Of a DNA stretch of 46,887 nucleotides, positions 15,116 through 22,540 are shown piece by piece. Location: NCBI GenBank assembly GCA_020634215.1, contig JACKCD010000051.1:1-46887 (forward strand). Reading direction: 5' to 3'. This DNA comes from Ardenticatenaceae bacterium. GTDB lineage: Bacteria > Chloroflexota > Anaerolineae > Promineifilales > Promineifilaceae. Every line of letters begins with the position of its first letter. Position 1 is the first letter of the stretch. The notes beneath the pieces are model-generated. The model saw nothing but the letters and a program-made list of their open reading frames with translations. It searched no databases and had not been told where the DNA came from. Made by a program: the position numbers and the translations under genes.

Positions 15116-16168
15116 ATGGCTGATAATGGAATGGTAAAAGACAAGGATATCCTCTTAGAGGTTAAGGGCTTAAAGAAATACTTCCCGATCACTGGCGGTA
15201 TGATGCGTAAGGTCGTGGGTTATGTGAAGGCCGTTGATGACGTTAACTTTTTCGTGCGTGAAGGGGAGACGTTAGGGTTGGTGGGTGAGAGTGGTTGCGG
15301 CAAGACAACGGCCGGCCGTGCCGTTTTGCGATTGTATGAGCCAACCGATGGTGAGGTTCGGTTTAAGTCGCGTGCTTTGTCCAAAAGTGGTAAGCCAGAG
15401 TGGGTCAGTTTGCGGGAATTGAATAAAGAGCAGTTGAAAACGGTTTATCAAGATATTTCGATGATCTTTCAAGACCCGATTGGTTCGCTGAACCCGCGTA
15501 TGACGGTTTATGACATTATTACAGAACCGCTGCTGATTCATAATAAGATTGGCCCAAGTACTGAGGAGCATGTGATTCAATTGTTACAGCGGGTGGGCTT
15601 ACGACCGGAGCATATTCGTCGCTATCCTCATGAATTTTCTGGTGGGCAGCGGCAGCGTATTGGTATTGCCCGTTCACTTGCGCTCAACCCACAGCTCATT
15701 ATTTGTGACGAACCGGTGTCGGCGTTAGATGTGTCGGTGCAGGCGCAGACGTTGAATCTGCTAAATGATTTGAAAGAGGATTTTAATCTGGCCTATATTT
15801 TTGTGGCGCATGATTTGAGTGTGGTGCAGCATATTTCGGATCGGGTGGCGGTGATGTATGTGGGGCGTATTGCGGAAATGGCGGAATCTATTGATCTGTA
15901 TTCGCACCCGCTCCATCCTTATACAGAGGCTTTGATGTCTTCGGTGCCGCGTCCCAACCCGCGACTGAAGAAACAGCGGATTATTATGGAGGGTGACGTG
16001 GCTGATCCGGGTAATCCGCCGCCGGGTTGTTTGTTCCATCCACGTTGCCGCTATGTGCAAGACAGATGCAAGACGGAGGTACCGGAGCTGCGCGAGATTA
16101 AGCCAGATCATTATGCAGCTTGTCATTTTGCGGGCGAGTTGGATTTAAAGGGTGTGGAGATGGGATAA
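15116..16168 (+). CDS. ABC importer ATPase, OppF/DppF type
   Basis: The 350 residues include Walker A GESGCGKTT, signature FSGGQRQRIGIA, Walker B LIICDEPVSALD and the C-terminal cysteine-containing motif PGCLFHPRCRYVQDRC found in OppF/DppF ATPases. GAGGAGAGGAAG precedes the ATG. It closes the five-gene importer operon, and a good intrinsic terminator follows at 16258-16292. The whole operon from 9.2 to 16.2 kb lacks the AACGGCCGTT palindrome so common elsewhere in the window. Confidence 0.95.
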   Translation: MADNGMVKDKDILLEVKGLKKYFPITGGMMRKVVGYVKAVDDVNFFVREGETLGLVGESGCGKTTAGRAVLRLYEPTDGEVRFKSRALSKSGKPEWVSLRELNKEQLKTVYQDISMIFQDPIGSLNPRMTVYDIITEPLLIHNKIGPSTEEHVIQLLQRVGLRPEHIRRYPHEFSGGQRQRIGIARSLALNPQLIICDEPVSALDVSVQAQTLNLLNDLKEDFNLAYIFVAHDLSVVQHISDRVAVMYVGRIAEMAESIDLYSHPLHPYTEALMSSVPRPNPRLKKQRIIMEGDVADPGNPPPGCLFHPRCRYVQDRCKTEVPELREIKPDHYAACHFAGELDLKGVEMG

Positions 16169-16257
16169 AGAGGTTAGAGTGGATATGTTATGTTCATGAA
16201 ACCTTCTTTGGAAACCTTTGTTAACGAAGTTACGCTGAGTTGTGGCAGCAATGTATT

Positions 16258-16292
16258 AATGGGTTCAGTCTTTTAGATTGCGCCCATTTTTT
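16258..16292 (+). terminator. intrinsic terminator of the importer operon
   Basis: AATGGG pairs with CCCATT, and inside it AGTC pairs with GATT around a TTTTA loop; the stem is followed directly by a T-run. It lies 90 bases after oppF and just before the amylase gene. Confidence 0.7.
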
Positions 16293-16310
16293 GTATTTGG
16301 AGGTTGATTC

Positions 16311-18077
16311 ATGAAACGACACCTTATTGTTTTGTCGTTTTTACTGGCATTAATTGTTGCCTGTGGGGGAGAAACGGCCGTTTCTCCCCCACTCCCCACA
16401 CCCTCACCCCCAACCGACGCTGCGCCAACGGAAGCAGAAACGGCCGTTTCCCCCACCCCGACTGTTGTTGCCGAGGAAGAAACGGCCGTTGTTGCTTCAC
16501 CAACACCCTTTGCACCCATCTGCAACAATGTGCCCACCTTAACCGAAAGCGGTGATTACCCTTGGTGGAATGATCGCGTTTTCTATGAAATCTTTGTTCG
16601 CAGCTTCTACGATAGCGATGGCGACGGCATTGGTGATTTCAATGGCATCATCGAAAAGCTGGACTACCTCAACGACGGCGACCCCAACACCAGTGATGAC
16701 CTCGGTATCACCGGCATTTGGCTTATGCCCATCACCGTTTCCCCCAGCTATCATGGCTATGATGTGGTTGATTACTTTAATGTGGAGCCAGATTATGGCA
16801 CCAAAGAAGATTTTCAGCGGCTGCTTGAGGAAGCGCATAAACGGGACATCAAGGTCATCATTGACCTGGTGCTTAATCACACAAGCGTTGAACATCCCTG
16901 GTTCCAAGATGCGGTGAACAACCCCGATAGCCCCTACCGCGATTTCTATATTTGGGCTGATAGCCCGCCTGGATACAGCAGCCCATGGGGCAGCCCCGTT
17001 TGGCATCACAGCAACACTGGCTTTTATTACGGCGTTTTTTGGGAGGGGATGCCCGATCTAAATTATGAAAACCCGGATGTCACGACAGAAATGCAAAAAG
17101 TCATTCGTTTTTGGCTAGAAGATATGGGAGTTGACGGTTTTCGGCTGGATGCCATCAAACATTTGATTGAGGACGGCAGCATTCAGGAAAATACACCTGC
17201 CACCCATGCCTGGTTTGAAGCATTCCACGATTTTTATAAATCTATCAATCCCGATGCTTTTACCGTGGGTGAGGCGTGGTCTGACACGGCTGAAGTGGTT
17301 GAGTACATTGGGGATGAGGTTGATGTAGCCTTTGAGTTTGATAATGCCAACGCGATTATCCAAAGTGCCAAGGGTGAACGAGCCTCTTTTATCGAAAATG
17401 CTCAGAAAAAGATTGCTCTGGCCTACCCAGCTAATCAATACGCTACCTTTATTAGCAACCATGATCAGGTGCGGCTGATGAGTCTGCTGTTGGGCGATTT
17501 TGGACGGGCAAAAACGGCCGCTTCTTTGCTGCTTACCGAACCAGGTTTACCTTTTCTCTATTATGGCGAAGAAGTAGGACAAGCCGGCCGTAAACCGGAT
17601 GATCGGTTACGGACACCTATGCAATGGGATAGCAGTAACAACGCCGGGTTTACAACAGCGCAAGCGGCCTGGAACATCCCGCAAACAAATTACGCATCGT
17701 TTAACGTAGCTGACCAAACTGATGATCCGGATTCGCTCTTAAGCCACTATCGAGCGTTGATCCAACTGCGAGATCGGAGTGAGGCGTTGCAGGTGGGAGA
17801 TTGGCAGCCGGTGAGGACGGGTATTAGCTCGCTGTATGCGTTCTTGCGCCGCACAGAGAATCAGACGCTGCTGGTGATGATCAATATGGGCGAGGAGCCA
17901 ATAGACAATTATGGTCTGTGTGTGAACGGTGGCGTATTGGCAGAGGGTGTTGCACAGGAGGTTTTATGGCAAACGGCCGTTTCTGCCCCCACGCTCAACA
18001 GCAACGGCGGTTTTGACAATTACAAGCCTTTAGACGTACTGCCGCCCTATACGACCTATATCATTGAGCTAAAATAG
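16311..18077 (+). CDS. GH13 alpha-amylase-family glycosidase, lipoprotein
   Basis: A lipoprotein signal peptide with lipobox IVAC (C18) and a Pro/Thr-rich linker (residues about 20-75) precede a GH13 TIM barrel. Catalytic residues are visible: nucleophile D280 in GFRLDAIKH, acid/base E321 in GEAW, and D385 in SNHDQ. The sequence ENPDV and MQWDSSNNAGF resemble oligo-1,6-glucosidase/alpha-glucosidase-like members. It should be anchored outside the cell and cut alpha-glucans to oligosaccharides that the preceding importer can take up. Three AACGGCCGTT palindromes within 120 bp (16373, 16439, 16481) encode ETAV peptides inside the linker, and a fourth lies at 17972. Exact linkage specificity is not determined. 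Confidence 0.93.
   Translation: MKRHLIVLSFLLALIVACGGETAVSPPLPTPSPPTDAAPTEAETAVSPTPTVVAEEETAVVASPTPFAPICNNVPTLTESGDYPWWNDRVFYEIFVRSFYDSDGDGIGDFNGIIEKLDYLNDGDPNTSDDLGITGIWLMPITVSPSYHGYDVVDYFNVEPDYGTKEDFQRLLEEAHKRDIKVIIDLVLNHTSVEHPWFQDAVNNPDSPYRDFYIWADSPPGYSSPWGSPVWHHSNTGFYYGVFWEGMPDLNYENPDVTTEMQKVIRFWLEDMGVDGFRLDAIKHLIEDGSIQENTPATHAWFEAFHDFYKSINPDAFTVGEAWSDTAEVVEYIGDEVDVAFEFDNANAIIQSAKGERASFIENAQKKIALAYPANQYATFISNHDQVRLMSLLLGDFGRAKTAASLLLTEPGLPFLYYGEEVGQAGRKPDDRLRTPMQWDSSNNAGFTTAQAAWNIPQTNYASFNVADQTDDPDSLLSHYRALIQLRDRSEALQVGDWQPVRTGISSLYAFLRRTENQTLLVMINMGEEPIDNYGLCVNGGVLAEGVAQEVLWQTAVSAPTLNSNGGFDNYKPLDVLPPYTTYIIELK
16373..16490 (+). repeat. three AACGGCCGTT palindromes inside the amylase linker
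   Basis: Copies at 16373, 16439 and 16481 are all in the same reading frame and encode ETAV(S). The first two extend to AAACGGCCGTTT. The flexible linker seems to have absorbed the word without cost, making it the densest cluster seen in a coding region here. Confidence 0.9.
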
Positions 18078-18169
18078 CCACATTTTCGAGCAGTTTGTGC
18101 AAGAATTGTTGTTCAACATTGTTGTTTTTACCCGATGACAGCCAGAAATGAACTGATTATAGTGAATAT

Positions 18170-18207
18170 AGTCCATGTTGATGCTGATTTATGTCCCATC
18201 AGCATGG
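18170..18207. repeat. hairpin upstream of the cyclic-nucleotide-binding gene
   Basis: CCATGTTGATG pairs with CATCAGCATGG (one G-U pair) across a loop of about 12 bases. It lies in the 150-base gap between the amylase stop and the start at 18229, possibly ending the amylase transcript or acting in the leader of the next gene. Confidence 0.5.
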
Positions 18208-18228
18208 TAACAAAAAGGTAAGGTAAAC

Positions 18229-18654
18229 ATGTCTGAAACGATAGAATTTTTGAAACGAGTTCCATTATTAGATGGGTTAAGTAGTAAACAGTTAGGCCAG
18301 ATAGAAAGACGTTTTGTCTCACGCAGTTACAAAGCTGGCGAGTACATTGTTAAACAAGGTGAAGGTGGTGAAGGGCTGTTTGTTGTTGTCAGCGGCGGTG
18401 CTGAGGCGGTACGCGAACGGGCAGATGGCTCAACGGCCGTTGTCAATACCTTTGGCTCCACCGACTTTTTTGGTGAGTTGGCGCTGTTACATGATGGTAC
18501 GCGCACGGCTTCGGTGGTGGCAACAGCCGACACCGAATGCCTGGTACTGGCTCGCTGGGATTTTCTGGCCGTCATGAAAGAAGATGCTGACATGGGTGTC
18601 ATCGTTGCACAGGAGCTGGCACGCCGTTTCCGGCGGGCACTTGATCGGCTGTAG
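18229..18654 (+). CDS. stand-alone cyclic nucleotide-binding domain protein
   Basis: The 141 residues form a single CAP_ED (cNMP-binding) domain with no DNA-binding domain. The phosphate-binding cassette reads FGELALLHDGTRTASV, keeping both the ribose-binding Glu (E83) and phosphate-binding Arg (R92), so binding of cAMP or cGMP is plausible. It lies 110 bases before a very large class III cyclase-domain protein in the same direction, suggesting that the two belong to one signalling module. With no output domain of its own, it would act by protein-protein contacts or as a nucleotide buffer. Confidence 0.88.
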   Translation: MSETIEFLKRVPLLDGLSSKQLGQIERRFVSRSYKAGEYIVKQGEGGEGLFVVVSGGAEAVRERADGSTAVVNTFGSTDFFGELALLHDGTRTASVVATADTECLVLARWDFLAVMKEDADMGVIVAQELARRFRRALDRL

Positions 18655-18729
18655 TCGGCCATGGATCGTTTGTGATTGAGTGGAGAGGTGACTCTCATCA
18701 ATGAGCAGGCAAATATTTTGTTTTTATCG

Positions 18730-18764
18730 GGGCGTACAGCAGCCGGGCTGTGTACGCCCTTTTG
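18730..18764 (+). terminator. strong hairpin with T-run abutting the cyclase start codon
   Basis: GGGCGTACA (18730-18738) pairs exactly with TGTACGCCC (18751-18759), extended by CAG/CTG inside, and is followed by TTTT. It looks like an intrinsic terminator for the cyclic-nucleotide-binding gene, yet it ends only a few bases before the ATG at 18768 of the next gene. Confidence 0.75.
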
Positions 18765-18767
18765 ATT

Positions 18768-21700
18768 ATGCGTTGCCCTAACTGTAACTTCGACCATCCG
18801 CCTGACATGCGCTTTTGCGGCATGTGTGGCATACGTCTAAAGCAAATTTGCCCAGGCTGTAGCTTTGCCAACCCACTTGATTATCGTTTTTGTGGGATGT
18901 GTGGGCTTTCATTGCTGTCACCACCTGCCCATTTGCCACGGGAAACGGCCGTTTCCCTGCCTGTTGCCCATCACAACCAAGACAATAGGTTGCCCCTGAC
19001 TGGGGAACGCCGCCAGGCTACCGTCATGGTTGCCGATGTAAGTCGCTCCACTGAGTTGCTAGAACAGCTTGGCACCGAAGCGTGGGTCAAAACAATGAAC
19101 CATGTTCTGCAACTCATGGAAGCCGAGATTTATCGCTATGGCGGCGAAGTCGATCAATTCCGAGGGGACGGTCTGGTTGCCTTTTTTGGTGCCACCGCTG
19201 CCCATGAAGATGACCCGGAGCGTGCTGTGTTGGCGGGTCTAGCGATGCAACAATCCCTACAGCGTTATGCCAGCAAATTGCCAGAAACCGATCTGCCTCT
19301 CTTGCAAGCACGTATTGGCATTAACACCGGTGAGATTATCGTCACGAGTATTGGCGATAGCCAGCAGTATCGTGAAGAGACGGCGATGGGCGAGGGCATC
19401 ACACTGGCGGCGCGTATGGAAACATCAGCCGTTCCCGGTACTGTGTTAGTTAGCGAGAATACGTACCGGCTGGTCTCATCCCTGTTTGAATGGGAAGCAC
19501 TTGGCGAGTTGCCTATTAAAGGGTTATCGCAGGCGGTAACTGTTTATCGGCCATTGGCGCATCTTTCAGAAGTGGAAAAACGAAATAGCATCCGAGCCGA
19601 GGCACTATCGGCTCCGCTAATTGGTCGTGATGCTGAACGGCAAGCATTGGAGGAGCATTTAGCCGCGCTGTATGCTGGTCGCGGGGGCATTATGCTGCTC
19701 ACAGGCGATGGGGGTATGGGTAAATCGCGGCTGACAGATGATATGCGGGCGCAAGAGCAAGGCAAACTGCTGTGGCTGCGTGGTCGCTGTCGTTCTTATG
19801 ACCAGTCACGGCCGTTTTCGGTGTGGGGCGATTTGCTGCGTAAATGGCTCCACATGCAGCCCAGCACCTCTGATGCCGAAACCCGCGACCGGCTGCGGCA
19901 GGAGTCGGTGGCTTTATGGGGTGATCAGTTCGGTGAATACTATCCTTATTTGGCGACCTTGCTTTCGCTGCCGTTGGAAGAACCGTTTATTGAATCGGTC
20001 AAATATTTGGATGCTGAGGGGTTGCAACATCAGGTATTTACGGCCGTTCGCGGTTGGGTTAAGCGGTTAGCAGAACAGAAACCGCTTGTCATCGCCTTTA
20101 GCGATGCCCATTGGGCCGATGCTTCTTCGCTGGCACTGCTGACTTACTGCTTGCCTGTGTGTGAAGCTCACCCATTGCTGTGGTTGGTTACTTATCGCAA
20201 TATGCGGGAAACGGCCGTTTGGCGTTTTGCCCAGCACGTGGAAACCGAATACCCCCACCGCGTCACACAGCTTACCTTTGCGCCGCTGACTGATGAGCAA
20301 AGTAATGAACTAATTGACCATTTGCTCGGCCCGGATGTCTTGTCGGTCAAGATAAAAGCGTTGGTCATTGAAAAGGCGGCGGGCAACCCGTACTATGTAG
20401 CTGAGTTGATTGAGACGCTTATTGAGCAAGAGGTGTTGGTTAAAGATATGACAAACGGCCGTTGGCACGCAACCCGTGCCATTGACAGCCTTCAGCTTCC
20501 CGACACTTTACAAAGCCTTTTGCTGTCGCGCATTGACATTCTTTTACCGGCCGAAAAACAGCTTTTGCAAATGGCCGCCACCATCGGCCACGTTTTCTGG
20601 TTTAATTTGCTGCACCATTTAGCGGGCGATGCAAATATCCAGCCCCACCTCACCGCCTTGCAGCGGGCACAGCTCATTGTAGAGCGTCGGCGCGTGCCCG
20701 ACTTGGGGATGGAATACACGTTCCGCTCCTCGCTCATTCGTGATGCCGTTTATGATAGCTTGCTTTCTACCCAGCAGACGCATTACCACGAACAAATTGC
20801 TGCTTATTTAGCACCCACCGAACGCCCCACCCCACCGCAATATTATGGGATGTTGGCTTATCATTACCAGCGGGCGGGAAAGCAGGGCAAGCAGCTTTAC
20901 TACACGCTTTTGGCAGCCAAAGAAGCCAAGGATGTGTATGCCAATACCGAAGCTGTGGCGCTTTATACGCAGGGTTTGCGGCTGCTTGACCAGATGGAGC
21001 GGGAAACGGATAACCCCGACCGGCTTTATGCCATACGAACACGCAAGTTTGAATTGTTAGACGGTCGGCGAGAAGTACACTTTCTGCTTGGCGAATTTCA
21101 GTCAATGGACGAGGATGCCAAACGCTTATTGGCGTTGGCACGGCAACTGGATAGCGATCCCATTTGGTTGGTTGATGCGCTGCTGACGCAGCCTGTAGTG
21201 CACCATTGGCGCACTGAGGCTGAGCTGCAAGAAGGGCAAGTGTTGGCTGAAGAGGCGCTGCAATTGGCGCGGCAACAGGGGGATCGGCGGCGGGAAATGC
21301 TTAGTTTGATGGCTATTGCTAACCAGCAATCTTATGGTCGCGTGAATCCTGCATCGCTGGACATTGCCCAAGAGGCATTGGCGTTAGCAAAGCAGCTAAA
21401 CGACCCCTATCGTGAAGCCGAAATTTTGCTATCAATTAGTCGTTTTTACAATTGGAGCAATGAACCAGAGCAGTCCATTGCCTTTTTGGAAAAAGCGCGA
21501 CCATTGTGTGAAGCTCTCAATAACAAAGTGGCTGAGGTCACGCTGCTTGGGCAAATTGGCCTGCAGTTCGAGCGTGCAGGCGACTATTATCGCTTACTCA
21601 CGCAATATCAGCAGCCTCGTTTGGAAATCAGCCGCGAGATCCACCATCGGCCGCTAGAGCTAGAAATGCGTTTGGGTGAAGGGATTATTATCGGGCTGCA

Positions 21701-22415
21701 ATTGGGGGATTACACAACGGGGATAGCGATTATGCGCGAAGTGGCTGCACAGTGGAGCCATGATACCCCGATTGTCTTGCTGCGGCTGGCACTGATGATG
21801 AGCGCAATGGCTGAACATGAGAAAGCGCTGCAGACATTGGAGCAAGCGCGGCAACAGTTGGCACAGGTGGTGAGCCGGACGCTGGCCTTAGGGTTGCATT
21901 TGGCCGCTGCAATGATTTACAACGGTGCAGGTGGTGAGGCACATTGGCGGCAGGCGTTGGAGGAAACGGCCAAGGCTAGCCAAATTGTGCGAGAAAACCC
22001 GATGATTAGTCGGCAATATGAACTGGCGGCTTCTTGCCAGGCAGCGGTGGCGCAGTTAGCTTTAGCTGAGATTGCGCTGGCTCAATCAGCTAAACAGTGG
22101 CATCTTGGCTTGGCATTGGCTTCGTCACAGGCTGCGCTGACCATTTATGAGTCGTTGGGGTATATTCAGATTTTGGAATGCGCCAGTGAGGAAGTGCTGT
22201 TTTGGCATGGGGAGGCACTGCGGGCAAACGGCCGTTTTGCCGAGGCCCACACCTTTTTCTACAGAGCCTACGGCGAAATGCAGCGCAAACAGGCGCTGAT
22301 TCCCACCGATGTGGTTTATGCCCAAACCTTTTTAGAAACCCCGCTGCACCGTCAAATTACAGCCGCCGTGTTTGTACCCGAAAAAACGGTTGCCAGTGAA
22401 CCTGAGATTTGGTAG
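18768..22415 (+). CDS. zinc-ribbon / class III cyclase / AAA ATPase / TPR protein
   Basis: The 1215 residues hold two zinc ribbons (CxxC pairs at C3/C6, C17/C20, then C28/C31 onward), a class III nucleotide cyclase domain (about 85-255) with metal-binding D90 in ADVSRST and D134 in FRGDG, an AAA/NACHT-like ATPase (about 285-600, Walker A GDGGMGKS with K319, Walker-B-like LVIAFSDAHWAD), and TPR-like repeats to the end. In the cyclase the usual Asn of the V-N-x-A-A-R motif is Thr (GEGITLAARME) while Arg is kept, so activity or substrate choice may be altered. The start is uncertain: neither ATG 18768 nor GTG 18750 has a ribosome binding site, and the hairpin at 18730-18764 touches both. Confidence 0.9.
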   Translation: MRCPNCNFDHPPDMRFCGMCGIRLKQICPGCSFANPLDYRFCGMCGLSLLSPPAHLPRETAVSLPVAHHNQDNRLPLTGERRQATVMVADVSRSTELLEQLGTEAWVKTMNHVLQLMEAEIYRYGGEVDQFRGDGLVAFFGATAAHEDDPERAVLAGLAMQQSLQRYASKLPETDLPLLQARIGINTGEIIVTSIGDSQQYREETAMGEGITLAARMETSAVPGTVLVSENTYRLVSSLFEWEALGELPIKGLSQAVTVYRPLAHLSEVEKRNSIRAEALSAPLIGRDAERQALEEHLAALYAGRGGIMLLTGDGGMGKSRLTDDMRAQEQGKLLWLRGRCRSYDQSRPFSVWGDLLRKWLHMQPSTSDAETRDRLRQESVALWGDQFGEYYPYLATLLSLPLEEPFIESVKYLDAEGLQHQVFTAVRGWVKRLAEQKPLVIAFSDAHWADASSLALLTYCLPVCEAHPLLWLVTYRNMRETAVWRFAQHVETEYPHRVTQLTFAPLTDEQSNELIDHLLGPDVLSVKIKALVIEKAAGNPYYVAELIETLIEQEVLVKDMTNGRWHATRAIDSLQLPDTLQSLLLSRIDILLPAEKQLLQMAATIGHVFWFNLLHHLAGDANIQPHLTALQRAQLIVERRRVPDLGMEYTFRSSLIRDAVYDSLLSTQQTHYHEQIAAYLAPTERPTPPQYYGMLAYHYQRAGKQGKQLYYTLLAAKEAKDVYANTEAVALYTQGLRLLDQMERETDNPDRLYAIRTRKFELLDGRREVHFLLGEFQSMDEDAKRLLALARQLDSDPIWLVDALLTQPVVHHWRTEAELQEGQVLAEEALQLARQQGDRRREMLSLMAIANQQSYGRVNPASLDIAQEALALAKQLNDPYREAEILLSISRFYNWSNEPEQSIAFLEKARPLCEALNNKVAEVTLLGQIGLQFERAGDYYRLLTQYQQPRLEISREIHHRPLELEMRLGEGIIIGLQLGDYTTGIAIMREVAAQWSHDTPIVLLRLALMMSAMAEHEKALQTLEQARQQLAQVVSRTLALGLHLAAAMIYNGAGGEAHWRQALEETAKASQIVRENPMISRQYELAASCQAAVAQLALAEIALAQSAKQWHLGLALASSQAALTIYESLGYIQILECASEEVLFWHGEALRANGRFAEAHTFFYRAYGEMQRKQALIPTDVVYAQTFLETPLHRQITAAVFVPEKTVASEPEIW

Positions 22416-22429
22416 AATCCTGGTGTTCT

Positions 22430-22500
22430 TGCGGGATAGTTTAATGGCAGAACAGGCGGCTCTGAACCGTCTAGTCTAGGTTCGAATCCTGGTCCCGCAG
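22430..22500 (+). tRNA. tRNA-Gln(CUG)
   Basis: A full cloverleaf can be folded: acceptor TGCGGGA/TCCCGCA, D-arm GTTT...GAAC, anticodon stem GGCGG/CCGTC with loop CTCTGAA (anticodon CTG), and T-stem CTAGG/CCTGG with loop TTCGAAT. The T1-A72 pair is typical of glutamine tRNAs. The 3' CCA is not encoded (CCT follows). Confidence 0.93.
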
Positions 22501-22507
22501 CCTTGAA

Positions 22508-22540
22508 GAAACCGCATCCATTTGGGTGCGGTTTTTATTT
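22508..22540. terminator. intrinsic terminator after tRNA-Gln
   Basis: AAACCGCA pairs with TGCGGTTT around a ten-base loop and is followed by a T-run on the plus strand. The stem reaches the stop codon of the convergent penicillin-acylase gene and may serve both strands. Confidence 0.8.
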
